NCBI GenBank assembly: GCA_964514655.1
Contig: CAZEQY010000006.1
Coordinates: 1-64,000, forward strand
Length of the DNA stretch: 64,000 bases
Direction of reading: 5' to 3'
Source of the DNA: SZAS-7 sp964514655
GTDB lineage: Bacteria > Chlamydiota > Chlamydiia > Chlamydiales > FEN-1388
A program made the translations under genes and the position numbers. Numbering within the stretch: position 1 is the stretch's first letter; every line of letters begins with the position of its first letter. This document shows positions 42,516 to 51,114 of this stretch, in pieces. The notes beneath the pieces were generated by a model. It saw only the letters and a program-made list of their open reading frames with translations. It was not told the origin of the DNA and made no database searches.

Positions 42516-43178
42516 TCTGCCACTTTCAAGGTGGTGTCGGGTGTGGCAGCGGGAGGCAAGGTCTGGGCTGTGGGTGACTGCGATGAGGGCTTTTTGCTTT
42601 TCTTCAACCCAGGAAAAGAGGAGGTCTTGGATTTCAGAGGCGGTTTGATGGTCGAGGTTGCCGGTGGGCTCATCAGCAAGGATAAGGTCAGGGTTTGTGA
42701 TAAATGCGCGGCCTATTCCTAGGCGCTGCTTTTCGCCGCCAGAAAGTTTGAGAGCGTGAAGGTAGCGTCTATCGTAGAGCTTTAGCTTGTCTAAAAGTGT
42801 TAGCGCAAGTTCATAGTTTTCAGAGCCTTTATGCGTTGGCTCTCTTCCGATTGCAAGGGGCAAAAGGAGGTTTTCGAGCAGGGTGGCATCTTCTAAAAGG
42901 TGAAATGCCTGAAAGACAAAGCCAAGGTGCTTGTTTCGAAAACGGTCCTTATTTTGGTTTGTAATTGGCTCACCAAGGATTGATAATATGCCGCTTGTGG
43001 GGTTGTCAAGTGTTCCTAAGATGTGTAGAAGTGTTGTCTTTCCTTCGCCTGATTTTCCTACGATAGCGACACTTTGTCCGCGCTTAACAGTGAGTGAAAT
43101 GCCTTTAAGTATCTCTAGTGGCACGGGATCAGTAAAGGTTTTGGTAAGCTCATCAGCCTGTAAAATCACATCATTCAT
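42504..43178 (-). CDS. lolD: Lipoprotein-release ABC transporter ATPase
   Basis: A 224-aa LolD-type ATPase. Walker A GKSGEGKTT, Q-loop VFQAFHLLEDATLLENLLLP, signature LSGGEKQRLGIGRAF, Walker B LILADEPTGNLD and H-loop VTHSP are all intact. With the membrane partner upstream it releases lipoproteins from the inner membrane for transport to the outer membrane. Its ATG overlaps the lolC/E gene by 8 bp. The order rpmG-lolC/E-lolD is the one seen in Chlamydia (CT150-CT152). Confidence 0.92.
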   Translation of the reverse strand: MNDVILQADELTKTFTDPVPLEILKGISLTVKRGQSVAIVGKSGEGKTTLLHILGTLDNPTSGILSILGEPITNQNKDRFRNKHLGFVFQAFHLLEDATLLENLLLPLAIGREPTHKGSENYELALTLLDKLKLYDRRYLHALKLSGGEKQRLGIGRAFITNPDLILADEPTGNLDHQTASEIQDLLFSWVEEKQKALIAVTHSPDLASRCHTRHHLESGRLVF

Positions 43179-44565
43179 TGCGCAGGGCCTCCGATGTGTT
43201 GATTCTACTAGCCTGTATAGCTGGAATCATGCCTGCAAGGCATGAGGCTACTGCTGCCATGCATAAGACAAAGATAAGGCTTGTTGTGCTGACCTCATTT
43301 GGCAGGCTATCTGCATAAAACGTTGCATGCAGCACTTCAAAGCCCTGCAGCTTGCTTAAAAAAGCTAATAGGCTAGAAAGGTTTCGCAAGGTGAGTACTG
43401 CAAGTACAGCGCCAATAAAGCTGCCAATTGCCCCCAAAAGAAAACCGCATAGGCCAAAGATAAAGGCAATGCTTGATTTGGATGCACCAAGGGCGCGCAA
43501 GATTGCCACTTCCTTGCGTTTATCGTGCACCAAGATGATGAGCATGCTGATGATGTTTGAGCAGGCGACTATGAGGATGATTATGGAGATAAGGGAAAAG
43601 AGGTTTTTGTCGCTCCGCATCTGCTGAAAGATGTCTTTTGTAAATTCATACTCATCATACGTTTGAACTTGCCAGTATTTTGCAAGGTGCTCACTTTGCA
43701 ATAAGGCAATAACTTTATCCTTAATCTTGTGAGCTTGGCTTAAGTCTGTAAAGTCTACGGTTATCCCTGTAGGCAGGCCGCTATCATGGCTAAAGCTTGC
43801 AGAGAGTATTTGGGCAATAAAGGATTCTGGCACTAAGACAACTTTTCCGCCAATTGGCAATATGCCGGGATCATAAAAGCCGGCTACTCGTACTTTTGAG
43901 CGCAGCTCTTGCGTAGATGTTGCTCCAAAGCCCTTATAGCCAATATATCCCTCATCGCCAACAGTAACGCCTGCATCTTTAAAGCTTTTTGGCAGTAGCA
44001 TGGGGGCGATGTCGGATGTAGACTTTGGCAGGGTATGTTTAGCATCTGCACTCATGAGGTAGGTGTTTGTGCTGAGTTCCTGTTCAGAAAAACCACGTAC
44101 AAGGCGGATGTGAAGAGATCCTTGGGCTGTTTCAAAAATGCTACTTTTAGTTCCAGAAAGTGTTGCAAGGAGCTTCATCGTCTCTTTTACAATATCGACT
44201 GATTCTTTTTGCGGAAAGTTTCTTGGAAGCGTGGCATCTTGATTCGGATCGTAAGGGTCACTTTGAGGGGCATTAAGCTTTTCACGCAGGGTCTTAAAGG
44301 CGTAGTTAGAATGTTCTGCATGAGCGTCTATTTGGTAGTAGTAGCTATTGTAGTATTCTTGAGTTGGAGTGAGGCGTAAAGGTCCTGTGAGGGCTACCAT
44401 TTTTTCTGTCCAGCTTCTCTCAATGCCTTCTTGAGCAGAAAAAAAGACAATGCTTAGCCATACGACTATAGCGATAACAAAGACAGAAATGAGGCTAATA
44501 ATTGAGACAGAAAGCTGACGCACGCGCGGTATTAAGTACTTGCGTGCGACAGATAGTTCGAACAT
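43171..44565 (-). CDS. lolE: Lipoprotein-release permease LolC/E
   Basis: A 464-aa FtsX/MacB-type permease with an N-terminal TM (QLSVSIISLISVFVIAIVVW), a large periplasmic domain and a three-TM C-terminal FtsX block (LISIIILIVACSNIISMLII, KRKEVAILRALGASKSSIAF, LAGMIPAIQASRINTSEALR). Chlamydiae have a single LolC/E protein acting as homodimer, so C or E cannot be assigned. It begins 5 bp after the rpmG stop. Confidence 0.88.
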   Translation of the reverse strand: MFELSVARKYLIPRVRQLSVSIISLISVFVIAIVVWLSIVFFSAQEGIERSWTEKMVALTGPLRLTPTQEYYNSYYYQIDAHAEHSNYAFKTLREKLNAPQSDPYDPNQDATLPRNFPQKESVDIVKETMKLLATLSGTKSSIFETAQGSLHIRLVRGFSEQELSTNTYLMSADAKHTLPKSTSDIAPMLLPKSFKDAGVTVGDEGYIGYKGFGATSTQELRSKVRVAGFYDPGILPIGGKVVLVPESFIAQILSASFSHDSGLPTGITVDFTDLSQAHKIKDKVIALLQSEHLAKYWQVQTYDEYEFTKDIFQQMRSDKNLFSLISIIILIVACSNIISMLIILVHDKRKEVAILRALGASKSSIAFIFGLCGFLLGAIGSFIGAVLAVLTLRNLSSLLAFLSKLQGFEVLHATFYADSLPNEVSTTSLIFVLCMAAVASCLAGMIPAIQASRINTSEALRNE

Positions 44566-44570
44566 GTGCG

Positions 44571-44726
44571 TTATTTTGTTTCCTTAAACTCGCAGTGCTC
44601 GCGAACGGTCGGGTCAAATTTGCGAAGGGTAATGCGATCTGGAGTTTTTGTTTTATTCTTAGTTGTGTAGTAGTGGAAGCTGCTTTTTGAGCTTTTGAGT
44701 TTAATCTTTTCGCGCTTACTTGCCAT
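44571..44726 (-). CDS. rpmG: 50S ribosomal protein L33
   Basis: A 51-aa protein. MASKREKIKLKSSKSSFHYY, then TTKNKTKTPDRITLRKFDPT and VREHCEFKETK match bacterial L33. Only one Cys remains, so it is the zinc-free form. It begins at ATG 44726 with AGGAGAGACCT in front (AGGAGA, spacing about 8). First gene of the rpmG-lolC/E-lolD operon, and the strongest gene-order pointer to Chlamydiota. Confidence 0.93.
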   Translation of the reverse strand: MASKREKIKLKSSKSSFHYYTTKNKTKTPDRITLRKFDPTVREHCEFKETK

Positions 44727-44849
44727 TGTAGGTCTCTCCTAAAATTTAAAGGCGAGAGTATATCATAAGAGGCTATAGCTGTCAATTGCAATGACACAAA
44801 AATATGAGGTATCGTATAAGCTAGAGAAACTTTGTGGACTGATATACCT

Positions 44850-45845
44850 ATGACTTTTTTTACATCACAGCAGTTTCCTGTAGTTCGTGCTCATCGTCTA
44901 AGACGTTATCCCTGGCTTCGCAACATGGTTCAAGAAAATTATGTAACACCGCACGACCTTGTGTGGACGGTTATTATTCGTGATGAGCATGTTGACCCCA
45001 ATATCCCTGGCATGCCAGGCTGCTTGCGCCTTACTGTAAAAGAACTTGTTGAACACGCAAAGGAAGCTGTTGATCTTGGCATACCGGCTGTCGCATTTTT
45101 TCCCCATGTTGACCAGGATAAAAAGGACGAGCAAGCATCTGAAGCGCTAAATCCAGACTCGCTAAATATTCGCGCGATAGAAGCTCTAAAAAAAGCATGT
45201 CCCAATATTGGCGTGATTTCTGATGTAGCCTTAGATCCCTTTACCACTCACGGCTTTGATGGACTTATGATTGGTGATACGATAGACAACGACTCTACAA
45301 TTGAGCTATTAGCAAAAAGTGCCGTCATGCATGCTGAAGCCGGTAGCGATATCATTGCACCATCTGAAATGATGGATGGGCGCATTGGGGCTATAAGGAG
45401 CGCTCTTGATGCATCCGGCTACTCTCATGTCTCTCTTTTATCATACTCTGCAAAGTATGCATCAAGCTTTTATGGGCCCTATAGAGGCGGCATTGGCTCC
45501 TTAAAGAACCTTGGAAAAGGTGATAAAAAGACCTTCTATCTAAATCCTGCAAATAAGGCTGATGCCTTAAGGGAGGTCTCTCAAGACCTTTTAGAGGGTG
45601 CTGATATGGTAATGGTAAAACCTGGTCTTCCCTACCTTGACGTCATTGCTGCAATAAAAGAGACCTTTCAGGTGCCTACATTTGCTTTTCATGTAAGTGG
45701 GGAGTATGGCTGCTTAAAACTTATGCATGAAGCCGGCTTTCTAGACTTTCATAGAGCCTTTCACGAAGTGCTTCTTTCATTCAAGCGAGCAGGCTGCGAC
45801 GGCATTCTTACCTACGGCGCACTCGAATACGCTAGATCTTGTTAG
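44850..45845 (+). CDS. hemB: Porphobilinogen synthase (5-aminolevulinate dehydratase)
   Basis: A 331-aa enzyme joining two 5-aminolevulinate molecules. The Schiff-base lysines lie in LLSYSAKYASSFYGPYR and MVMVKPGLPYLDV. The metal segment ISDVALDPFTTHGFDGLM has Ala/Asp/Thr in place of Cys, so it is the Mg2+-dependent, zinc-independent form. ATG 44850 (MTFFTSQQFPVVRAHRLRR) is the likely start, without a clear Shine-Dalgarno. The 3' end overlaps tgt convergently by 14 bp. Confidence 0.95.
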   Translation: MTFFTSQQFPVVRAHRLRRYPWLRNMVQENYVTPHDLVWTVIIRDEHVDPNIPGMPGCLRLTVKELVEHAKEAVDLGIPAVAFFPHVDQDKKDEQASEALNPDSLNIRAIEALKKACPNIGVISDVALDPFTTHGFDGLMIGDTIDNDSTIELLAKSAVMHAEAGSDIIAPSEMMDGRIGAIRSALDASGYSHVSLLSYSAKYASSFYGPYRGGIGSLKNLGKGDKKTFYLNPANKADALREVSQDLLEGADMVMVKPGLPYLDVIAAIKETFQVPTFAFHVSGEYGCLKLMHEAGFLDFHRAFHEVLLSFKRAGCDGILTYGALEYARSC

Positions 45846-46953
45846 CTAAAATATCTTCGCGAATTTGGTGCATCTTTTGCACCATGAAGTGCAAGTTATG
45901 AATAGTTGCTAGCTGCAAGGCTACAAGTTCTTTTGCCTTGAAAAGATGGTGCATATAGGCGCGGGTAAAGCGCGTGCAGGTAAAGCAGCTACAGCCATCT
46001 ACCAATGGACCATAGTTTGTCTTGTTTTCACCCTTAGTCATGTTGACATTGCCCTGTGGGGATAGCGCCATACCATGACGAGCAAGCTTTGTGGGGTATG
46101 AACTATCAAAAGTGTCTAGCCCGAAAGGTATTGCAGCTTCTAGCGAGCCAAGATCGCCTATGCCTAAAAGGTGGCGTGGGTGAGAGTCCGGTAGATGCGG
46201 GGTTGTGTGGGTTAATAGCTCTAGCATTTCAGCTTTATGCTTGCCAAGACTTCCGCCTATTGCAAAGCCATCAAAGGCTAAATTTCGTAGTATCTCACAG
46301 CTTTTTTTGCGAAGGTCCCAGTTTACGCCGCCGTGGACGACAGCAAAGATAGCCTGGTCTTGAACGGATGCAAGGTGGGTGTTTAAAGATCGTTCCTGCC
46401 AGCGGTGCGTGCGGTTAAATGACTCTAAAAGTGCATCGTTACTAATGTGATAGGGTGGTAGCTCATCAAAAGGAATAATAATATCTGCCCCAAGATCCTT
46501 TTGGGCGATAATGGAGCTTTCAGGCGTCAGCAGCACCTTTTGGCCGTCGATGTACGATCTAAAAAGCACGCCTTCTTCTGATATCTTAATGACAGAGTTT
46601 CCATGTTTTTTTGTGCCGCGGCTTTTGAGCTCATCAGCTACAGAGCCGTAGGCGAGGCTAAATACCTGAAAACCGCCAGAGTCTGTGATGATAGGCATTT
46701 TGCGGTTGATAAATCTGTGTAGGCCACCGGCATCTTTTACCACCTTTGTGCCAGGCTGCAACAGAAGGTGATAGGTGTTACAGAACATAAGCTGCAAGCC
46801 TATGTCATGAAGGGTAGCATTGTCTAGAGACTTAAGCGTGCCGTTTGTACCAACCGCTACAAAGTTTGGCGTGTCGATAATGCCGTGAGGGGTGTGTATG
46901 CGGCCAACCCTTGCGCGCGATTTTGTTGATGTATGCAAAAGTTCAAACTTCAT
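45832..46953 (-). CDS. tgt: tRNA-guanine transglycosylase
   Basis: A 373-aa TGT that exchanges guanine 34 for a queuosine base. It shows ITDSGGFQVFSLAYG (first catalytic Asp), ISEEGVLFRSYIDGQ, VVHGGVNWDLRKKS, LDTFDSSYPTKLARHG (nucleophile Asp; Cys-Val of the usual motif is Ser-Ser) and zinc ligands CSCFTCTRFTRAYMHHLFK. The start overlaps yhhQ by 11 bp. In C. trachomatis the cognate Tgt uses host queuine directly; the same is likely here since no preQ1 synthesis genes are nearby. Confidence 0.95.
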   Translation of the reverse strand: MKFELLHTSTKSRARVGRIHTPHGIIDTPNFVAVGTNGTLKSLDNATLHDIGLQLMFCNTYHLLLQPGTKVVKDAGGLHRFINRKMPIITDSGGFQVFSLAYGSVADELKSRGTKKHGNSVIKISEEGVLFRSYIDGQKVLLTPESSIIAQKDLGADIIIPFDELPPYHISNDALLESFNRTHRWQERSLNTHLASVQDQAIFAVVHGGVNWDLRKKSCEILRNLAFDGFAIGGSLGKHKAEMLELLTHTTPHLPDSHPRHLLGIGDLGSLEAAIPFGLDTFDSSYPTKLARHGMALSPQGNVNMTKGENKTNYGPLVDGCSCFTCTRFTRAYMHHLFKAKELVALQLATIHNLHFMVQKMHQIREDILANKI

Positions 46954-47599
46954 GGCGTACTCGTTTAAGCGTAGAGAGGTTCAGGATAAAGGCAATAGAG
47001 AGCTTTATGAGAAAGCTTATAAGTATAACATCAAGAATCTCACTCACAAGGCCCCAAAGGCCAAGGATTGAAAATAACAGCGTGTCGATAAATTGCGATA
47101 AGGTTAGGCATATGCAGTTTCGAGTAAAAAGGGAGAGGTGGTTGGCTTTTGTCTTTAAAAAGTGAAAAAACTGTACATCAAACCATTGTACGCATAAAAA
47201 TGCAGTGATGGAGGCCATCACAAGGCGCGGCGTTGTAGAAAGAATAAGCTGATATGCGGCTTGTGAGTAGTCGTGGGGACTTGCCTGGTATAGAAGGTGA
47301 ATCAGCGACATAAGCACAAAAAAGACAAGCATGATGAATGATATCCACACGCCCTTTTTTGCCTCTTCTTTGCCATAGTATTCTTGCATAAGGTTTAGGC
47401 CAAGAGCGCAGTTTACCGCGTATACATCGCTACAGGTTACCGTAAAGCCATATAGAGAAATTTGTTTGAGCACAAATAGATTTGCAAGCACAGGCTGAAG
47501 GCCTATCCAGCACATGAGGCCCGTCTTGCCAAATTTCATGCATGGCCACAAAAAGAGCCCCGCAATAAAAAGATGTAATATAAGTAAAATTTCGTTCAT
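46943..47599 (-). CDS. yhhQ: Queuosine-precursor (queuine) transporter, YhhQ family
   Basis: A 218-aa membrane protein with six or so TM segments. Family signature positions are seen: YAVNCALGLNLMQEYYGKEE, MASITAFLCVQWFDVQFFHF and LTLSQFIDTLLFSILGLWG. YhhQ proteins import preQ0/preQ1 or, in Chlamydia, queuine. Overlap with tgt makes a two-gene salvage operon. Confidence 0.92.
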   Translation of the reverse strand: MNEILLILHLFIAGLFLWPCMKFGKTGLMCWIGLQPVLANLFVLKQISLYGFTVTCSDVYAVNCALGLNLMQEYYGKEEAKKGVWISFIMLVFFVLMSLIHLLYQASPHDYSQAAYQLILSTTPRLVMASITAFLCVQWFDVQFFHFLKTKANHLSLFTRNCICLTLSQFIDTLLFSILGLWGLVSEILDVILISFLIKLSIAFILNLSTLKRVRHEV

Positions 47600-47628
47600 A
47601 TAGTATAAGTAGTATACTATATAGGTGC

Positions 47629-48579
47629 TTAAGTTCCAAAGCTAAAGGTGTAGAAGGAGATACCTGGGGGAACCCAGAGGGTGATGGTGTGTGTGCCAAC
47701 CTCTCCTTGTTGGTCTACAAGGTCATACTTTCTATCACCGCTAAGAAAAATTTGACCTTCTGCGTTTATATCGGATGTGTAAAATTCTTTTTTTAGAGGT
47801 TTACCATCAAGATAGACTGTGATTGGGTCCGCACTTGAGCCTGCTATGACAGCATGAACCTTGCCGGCTGTAACCTTGAGCTCGATTTGGCAGTTAGAGC
47901 CTGCGCTTGTGATGCTGTCCGGGGCCACTCTCCATAGTCCCTTAATACCGACGGTATCGTCACGAAGCGGGGGTTTGAAGGTGTACGCGTGCACCTTATT
48001 TGGCTCTATGTGAATTTCTGGGGCATAATTTTCTGCTCGAGATGAGCCTAAATAGATTTCTGTCGTTATACTTTTTCTTGGTGATTCAGGAAGTTCACTT
48101 TCTATGGCCGCAAGTCCAAGCTGAGCTCTAATAGCATTTTCAAGTTCAAGGTATTTGCCTTCGCCAATATGTGTGAAGACGATTTCTCCTTCTTTATTCA
48201 CTAGATAGGTTGTAGGCCAGTATTTATTTCGGTAGGCTCGCCATGTTTTATAGTCGTTGTCTAGTCCTACAGGATACTGTATACCAAAGCGCTTTACGGC
48301 AGCTTTTACGTTTTCAATAGATTGCTCAAAAGCAAATTCTGGCGTATGAATGCCTATAACGGTAAAGCCTTTATCTTTGTAGGTGTTATACCAGGTGTTT
48401 AGATGAGGTATTGTGCGGATGCAGTTAATGCATGTATAGTCCCAAAAGTCAATGAGAACTACCTGTCCGCGCAAATTTTCCAAATTCTGTGGCTCAGAAT
48501 TAACCCACTTAGAAATTCCTTGAAAATTTGGTGCAATAGGGGCTGTAAGCAATGTAAGTGCGCATAAAAGAAGATGCAT
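47629..48579 (-). CDS. Exported thioredoxin-like protein, DipZ C-terminal type
   Basis: A 316-aa protein. After a signal peptide (MHLLLCALTLLTAPIAP) comes a TlpA-like thioredoxin domain with the C-x-x-C in DFWDYTCINCIRTIPHL and the cis-Pro segment YWPTTYLVNKEG. The C-terminal 140 residues (LGSSRAENYAPE ... GTHTITLWVPPGISFYTFSFG) match the DipZ carbohydrate-binding-like domain. The membrane domain of full DipZ is absent. Role in periplasmic disulfide or cytochrome chemistry is inferred. Confidence 0.88.
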   Translation of the reverse strand: MHLLLCALTLLTAPIAPNFQGISKWVNSEPQNLENLRGQVVLIDFWDYTCINCIRTIPHLNTWYNTYKDKGFTVIGIHTPEFAFEQSIENVKAAVKRFGIQYPVGLDNDYKTWRAYRNKYWPTTYLVNKEGEIVFTHIGEGKYLELENAIRAQLGLAAIESELPESPRKSITTEIYLGSSRAENYAPEIHIEPNKVHAYTFKPPLRDDTVGIKGLWRVAPDSITSAGSNCQIELKVTAGKVHAVIAGSSADPITVYLDGKPLKKEFYTSDINAEGQIFLSGDRKYDLVDQQGEVGTHTITLWVPPGISFYTFSFGT

Positions 48580-48661
48580 AGATCACCTCTTCTGTTGCTA
48601 TACTCAAAATATCGATTTTTGAATAGTAGAGATAATACTCAATTAGGTAATCTTGTTGGCG

Positions 48662-49468
48662 ATGAAGAAAAAGTACTTGTCGGAACTGCATATTTATCCC
48701 GTTAAGTCATGTAAGGGGATGTCGCTTCGTAGCGTAAAGGTGGGTCCAAAAGGTCCTGCTATGGACCGTCGTTGGATGGTTGTTGATAAAGATGGCCGAT
48801 TCCTTTCGCAGCGTGTGCTTCCTAAAATGGCAATAATCCATGCTTACTTTGATGATCGCTACCTTTTTCTTTCTGCTCCGGGAATGGTGCCACTCATGGT
48901 GCCTAATGCGCCGGCTTCTGAAACGCGCGATGTGGTGGTGTGGAAGGATACGTGCCATGCCCACGATATGGGAGACAAGGCAGCATCTTGGATCAGTGAA
49001 TTTCTCAAAACGGAAGCTCGTCTTGTCTTTTTACCTGAAGAGTCCATTAGAAAGGTAAATCCTGACTACGCAACAAATCCTGAAAATCAGGTTGGCTTTG
49101 CTGACGGCTTTCCATTTTTATTGATATCTGAAAACTCTCTTCAGGATCTCTGTAAGCGCATTGGCAGAAAACTGCGGATGAACCGCTTTCGCCCAAACCT
49201 TGTCGTAGCTAACTGCGAGCCTTATGAAGAAGATAGCTGGAAGAAAGTTCAGATCGGTGAGATTATCTTTCACTTTGTAAAACCATGCTCGCGCTGCATT
49301 ATTCCAACAGTTGATCAAGAGCGCGCTGAATCAAGCCCTGAGCCTCTTGCAACGCTATCTCGCTTCCGAAAAGTAGACGGCCGCATTCTCTTTGGCCAAA
49401 ATCTAATCCACGAAGGTACCGGCACTATCGAAGTCGGCACCGAAGTCAAAATCCTCGAACGCCACTAA
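48662..49468 (+). CDS. MOSC-domain protein (YcbX/mARC-like)
   Basis: A 268-aa protein with the MOSC N-terminal beta barrel (LSELHIYPVKSCKGMSLRSV, AMDRRWMVVDKDGRFLSQR) and the MOSC domain (MNRFRPNLVV, KPCSRCIIPTVDQ with the conserved Cys, GRILFGQNLI). In YcbX and mitochondrial mARC this fold binds molybdenum cofactor and reduces N-hydroxylated compounds. No Moco synthesis genes are in the window. ATG 48662 is preferred over TTG 48653. Confidence 0.9.
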   Translation: MKKKYLSELHIYPVKSCKGMSLRSVKVGPKGPAMDRRWMVVDKDGRFLSQRVLPKMAIIHAYFDDRYLFLSAPGMVPLMVPNAPASETRDVVVWKDTCHAHDMGDKAASWISEFLKTEARLVFLPEESIRKVNPDYATNPENQVGFADGFPFLLISENSLQDLCKRIGRKLRMNRFRPNLVVANCEPYEEDSWKKVQIGEIIFHFVKPCSRCIIPTVDQERAESSPEPLATLSRFRKVDGRILFGQNLIHEGTGTIEVGTEVKILERH

Positions 49469-49596
49469 TTGTCTCTCTCGTTTCAGATTTTTTGATCGCG
49501 TACGAAAAATGTCTTTCAAAAAATGCGCAAAATACCTATTTACCAGAAAAAAAGCAACTATTTGTTACTGGGCTAATAATATTTCGGGGATAGAAT

Positions 49597-50910
49597 ATGG
49601 CAAGCGTATCGAGGGCGGGCAAGGCGCATCGACATGTACATGGGCACCACAGCGAAGTCAAGAAAGGTGGTAGGGCGGTAAAAAAGGGCTCAAACATATC
49701 TCAGCATGAGGTTCATAGCGATCCTAAAATTAAAAAGATCGCGGAACTTGTGCTTCGAGCTAAGTCGTGGACAAGTGAATCTGAAGCTAAGCGAATTATC
49801 CAAAAGCACGGTCAACACAAATTTGAACGCATGCTTATGGCGTGCGAAAATATCACAAAGCTTTCACAAGATGTTGGGCTTACAAAAGATCAACTTTTTA
49901 AGATGGCAAAGTACATAGAAGTTAAGCTGCCACAAAAAGTAAAGCATGGTAAGGCTTATCTCAAAAAAGAAAAAACAGGTCTTGCGCGCACGATTGAATT
50001 TAAGTCTAATCGTGCCTTTATCCACCTAAAGACTCACGGTGTACAAGCCTTAGGGGCGGGCGTACATAAGCGAGTAACCATTTCAATAATGTATGCAGCG
50101 CATAAGCCTGAAATCGTTGCAAATGGGGTTGGCGACGCTACAGTAATGAAAGAGGGCAAAGTTCTTAAAAAACTTAGAGGCTCTGAAGGCATTGCAAAGA
50201 CATATGCAGTCAGCAGCCACAAGTCTGATCACAAAAAAGTCTACTCGATCATCAGCAAACTATATAACGCTCGCACAGTGCGTCACTATGAATACAACAG
50301 ATCCTCTATGAACCATGATGAGGAAGTCTATATTGCGCGCGATCTCATGAAAGGGCTAGAGAGTATGCATGCAAAACGCATGGCACACCGCGACCTTCAT
50401 AGCGGCAATTTTATGGTGAATAGACAAGAAGATCCCGATACCAAAAAAGTCAAAATTACTGCGGCATTAATTGACTTTGGCCAAGTTGTCTCCTTTGACA
50501 AGGCTAAAAAACTGGTGCCTCGGATTGAAGTATCACGTCACCTTATTACTCCCGAAAGCCTTATTAAGGGCAAGCATAGGGTTGATGTTCGTAAGGTTGA
50601 GGCATTTGCTGTTGGCTGCAGCCTCTATCATCTCTTCTTCGGAAGCGGACCTGAATGGTGCGAGATGATGCGAGAGCAGCAAGTAAAGAAAATGAGCAAA
50701 CGTAAGAGAAAAGAGCTATCGAACCGTCTTATAACAGAAATTTACCAAACTATCGACAAGCGTAGAAAAGAGCTTGCTGCAAGTAATCTTGAACGCAAAG
50801 ACCTTGCTGAAGTTATTTTTAAACTACTAGATCCTAGCGCAAAAGAACGGTCTGCGCCCCACAAGGCCAGAAAACAGCTAGATCAGATCATCAAAAAGAT
50901 GGAATCTTAG
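49597..50910 (+). CDS. Protein-kinase-like protein
   Basis: A 437-aa basic protein. The first 110 residues are helical and Lys/His-rich. A kinase-like C-lobe is clear: MAHRDLHSGNFMV (264-274, catalytic Asp266, Asn271) and ALIDFGQVV (290-298, metal Asp293), followed by activation-loop and helix F-like sequence (VRKVEAFAVGCSLYHLFFG). A Glu in the helix-C position (ATVMKEGKVL, Glu186) is present. The beta-3 Lys is not obvious: VTISIMY would put Met there. It may be a host-directed kinase or pseudokinase. A Lys/Arg-rich C-terminal coil follows. Confidence 0.75.
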   Translation: MASVSRAGKAHRHVHGHHSEVKKGGRAVKKGSNISQHEVHSDPKIKKIAELVLRAKSWTSESEAKRIIQKHGQHKFERMLMACENITKLSQDVGLTKDQLFKMAKYIEVKLPQKVKHGKAYLKKEKTGLARTIEFKSNRAFIHLKTHGVQALGAGVHKRVTISIMYAAHKPEIVANGVGDATVMKEGKVLKKLRGSEGIAKTYAVSSHKSDHKKVYSIISKLYNARTVRHYEYNRSSMNHDEEVYIARDLMKGLESMHAKRMAHRDLHSGNFMVNRQEDPDTKKVKITAALIDFGQVVSFDKAKKLVPRIEVSRHLITPESLIKGKHRVDVRKVEAFAVGCSLYHLFFGSGPEWCEMMREQQVKKMSKRKRKELSNRLITEIYQTIDKRRKELAASNLERKDLAEVIFKLLDPSAKERSAPHKARKQLDQIIKKMES

Positions 50911-50992
50911 TCGGCTTTTGCATATATTTCTCTCTAAAGTCAATCGGGCTGAAGAGTTGGTCCAATAACATAATATATGGCAGTGATTGGAC

Positions 50993-51074
50993 TTCGTGCC
51001 CTTGCCCGTGTCCCTGCCCGCTAATTAATACTTAAAATAGCGGGCAAGGGCACAGGCAAGGGCATGGGCACGAA
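50993..51074. mobile_element. Gene-less copy of the GTGCCC inverted-repeat element
   Basis: Left arm 50995-51021 (27 bp) and right arm 51040-51072 (33 bp) are inverted, with hexamer units GTGCCC, TTGCCC, GTGTCC, CTGCCC. They are separated by 18 bp of A/T. Ends read TTCGTGCCC and TTTCGTGCCC inwards, the same as the element at 13978-14505, and inner borders are GCCCGC/GCGGGC in both. It looks like a MITE derived from the S23-like element. It lies 40 bp upstream of a lipoprotein gene. Confidence 0.7.
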
Positions 51075-51114
51075 ATCAATTCTTCTTACACGATATGTAA
51101 ATAAAGGAGATTAT

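Noticed and set aside
51064..51114. Upstream in-frame start for the lipoprotein gene.
   Set aside because: It would translate the inverted repeat and place the lipoprotein signal internally; ATG 51115 has AAAGGAG.
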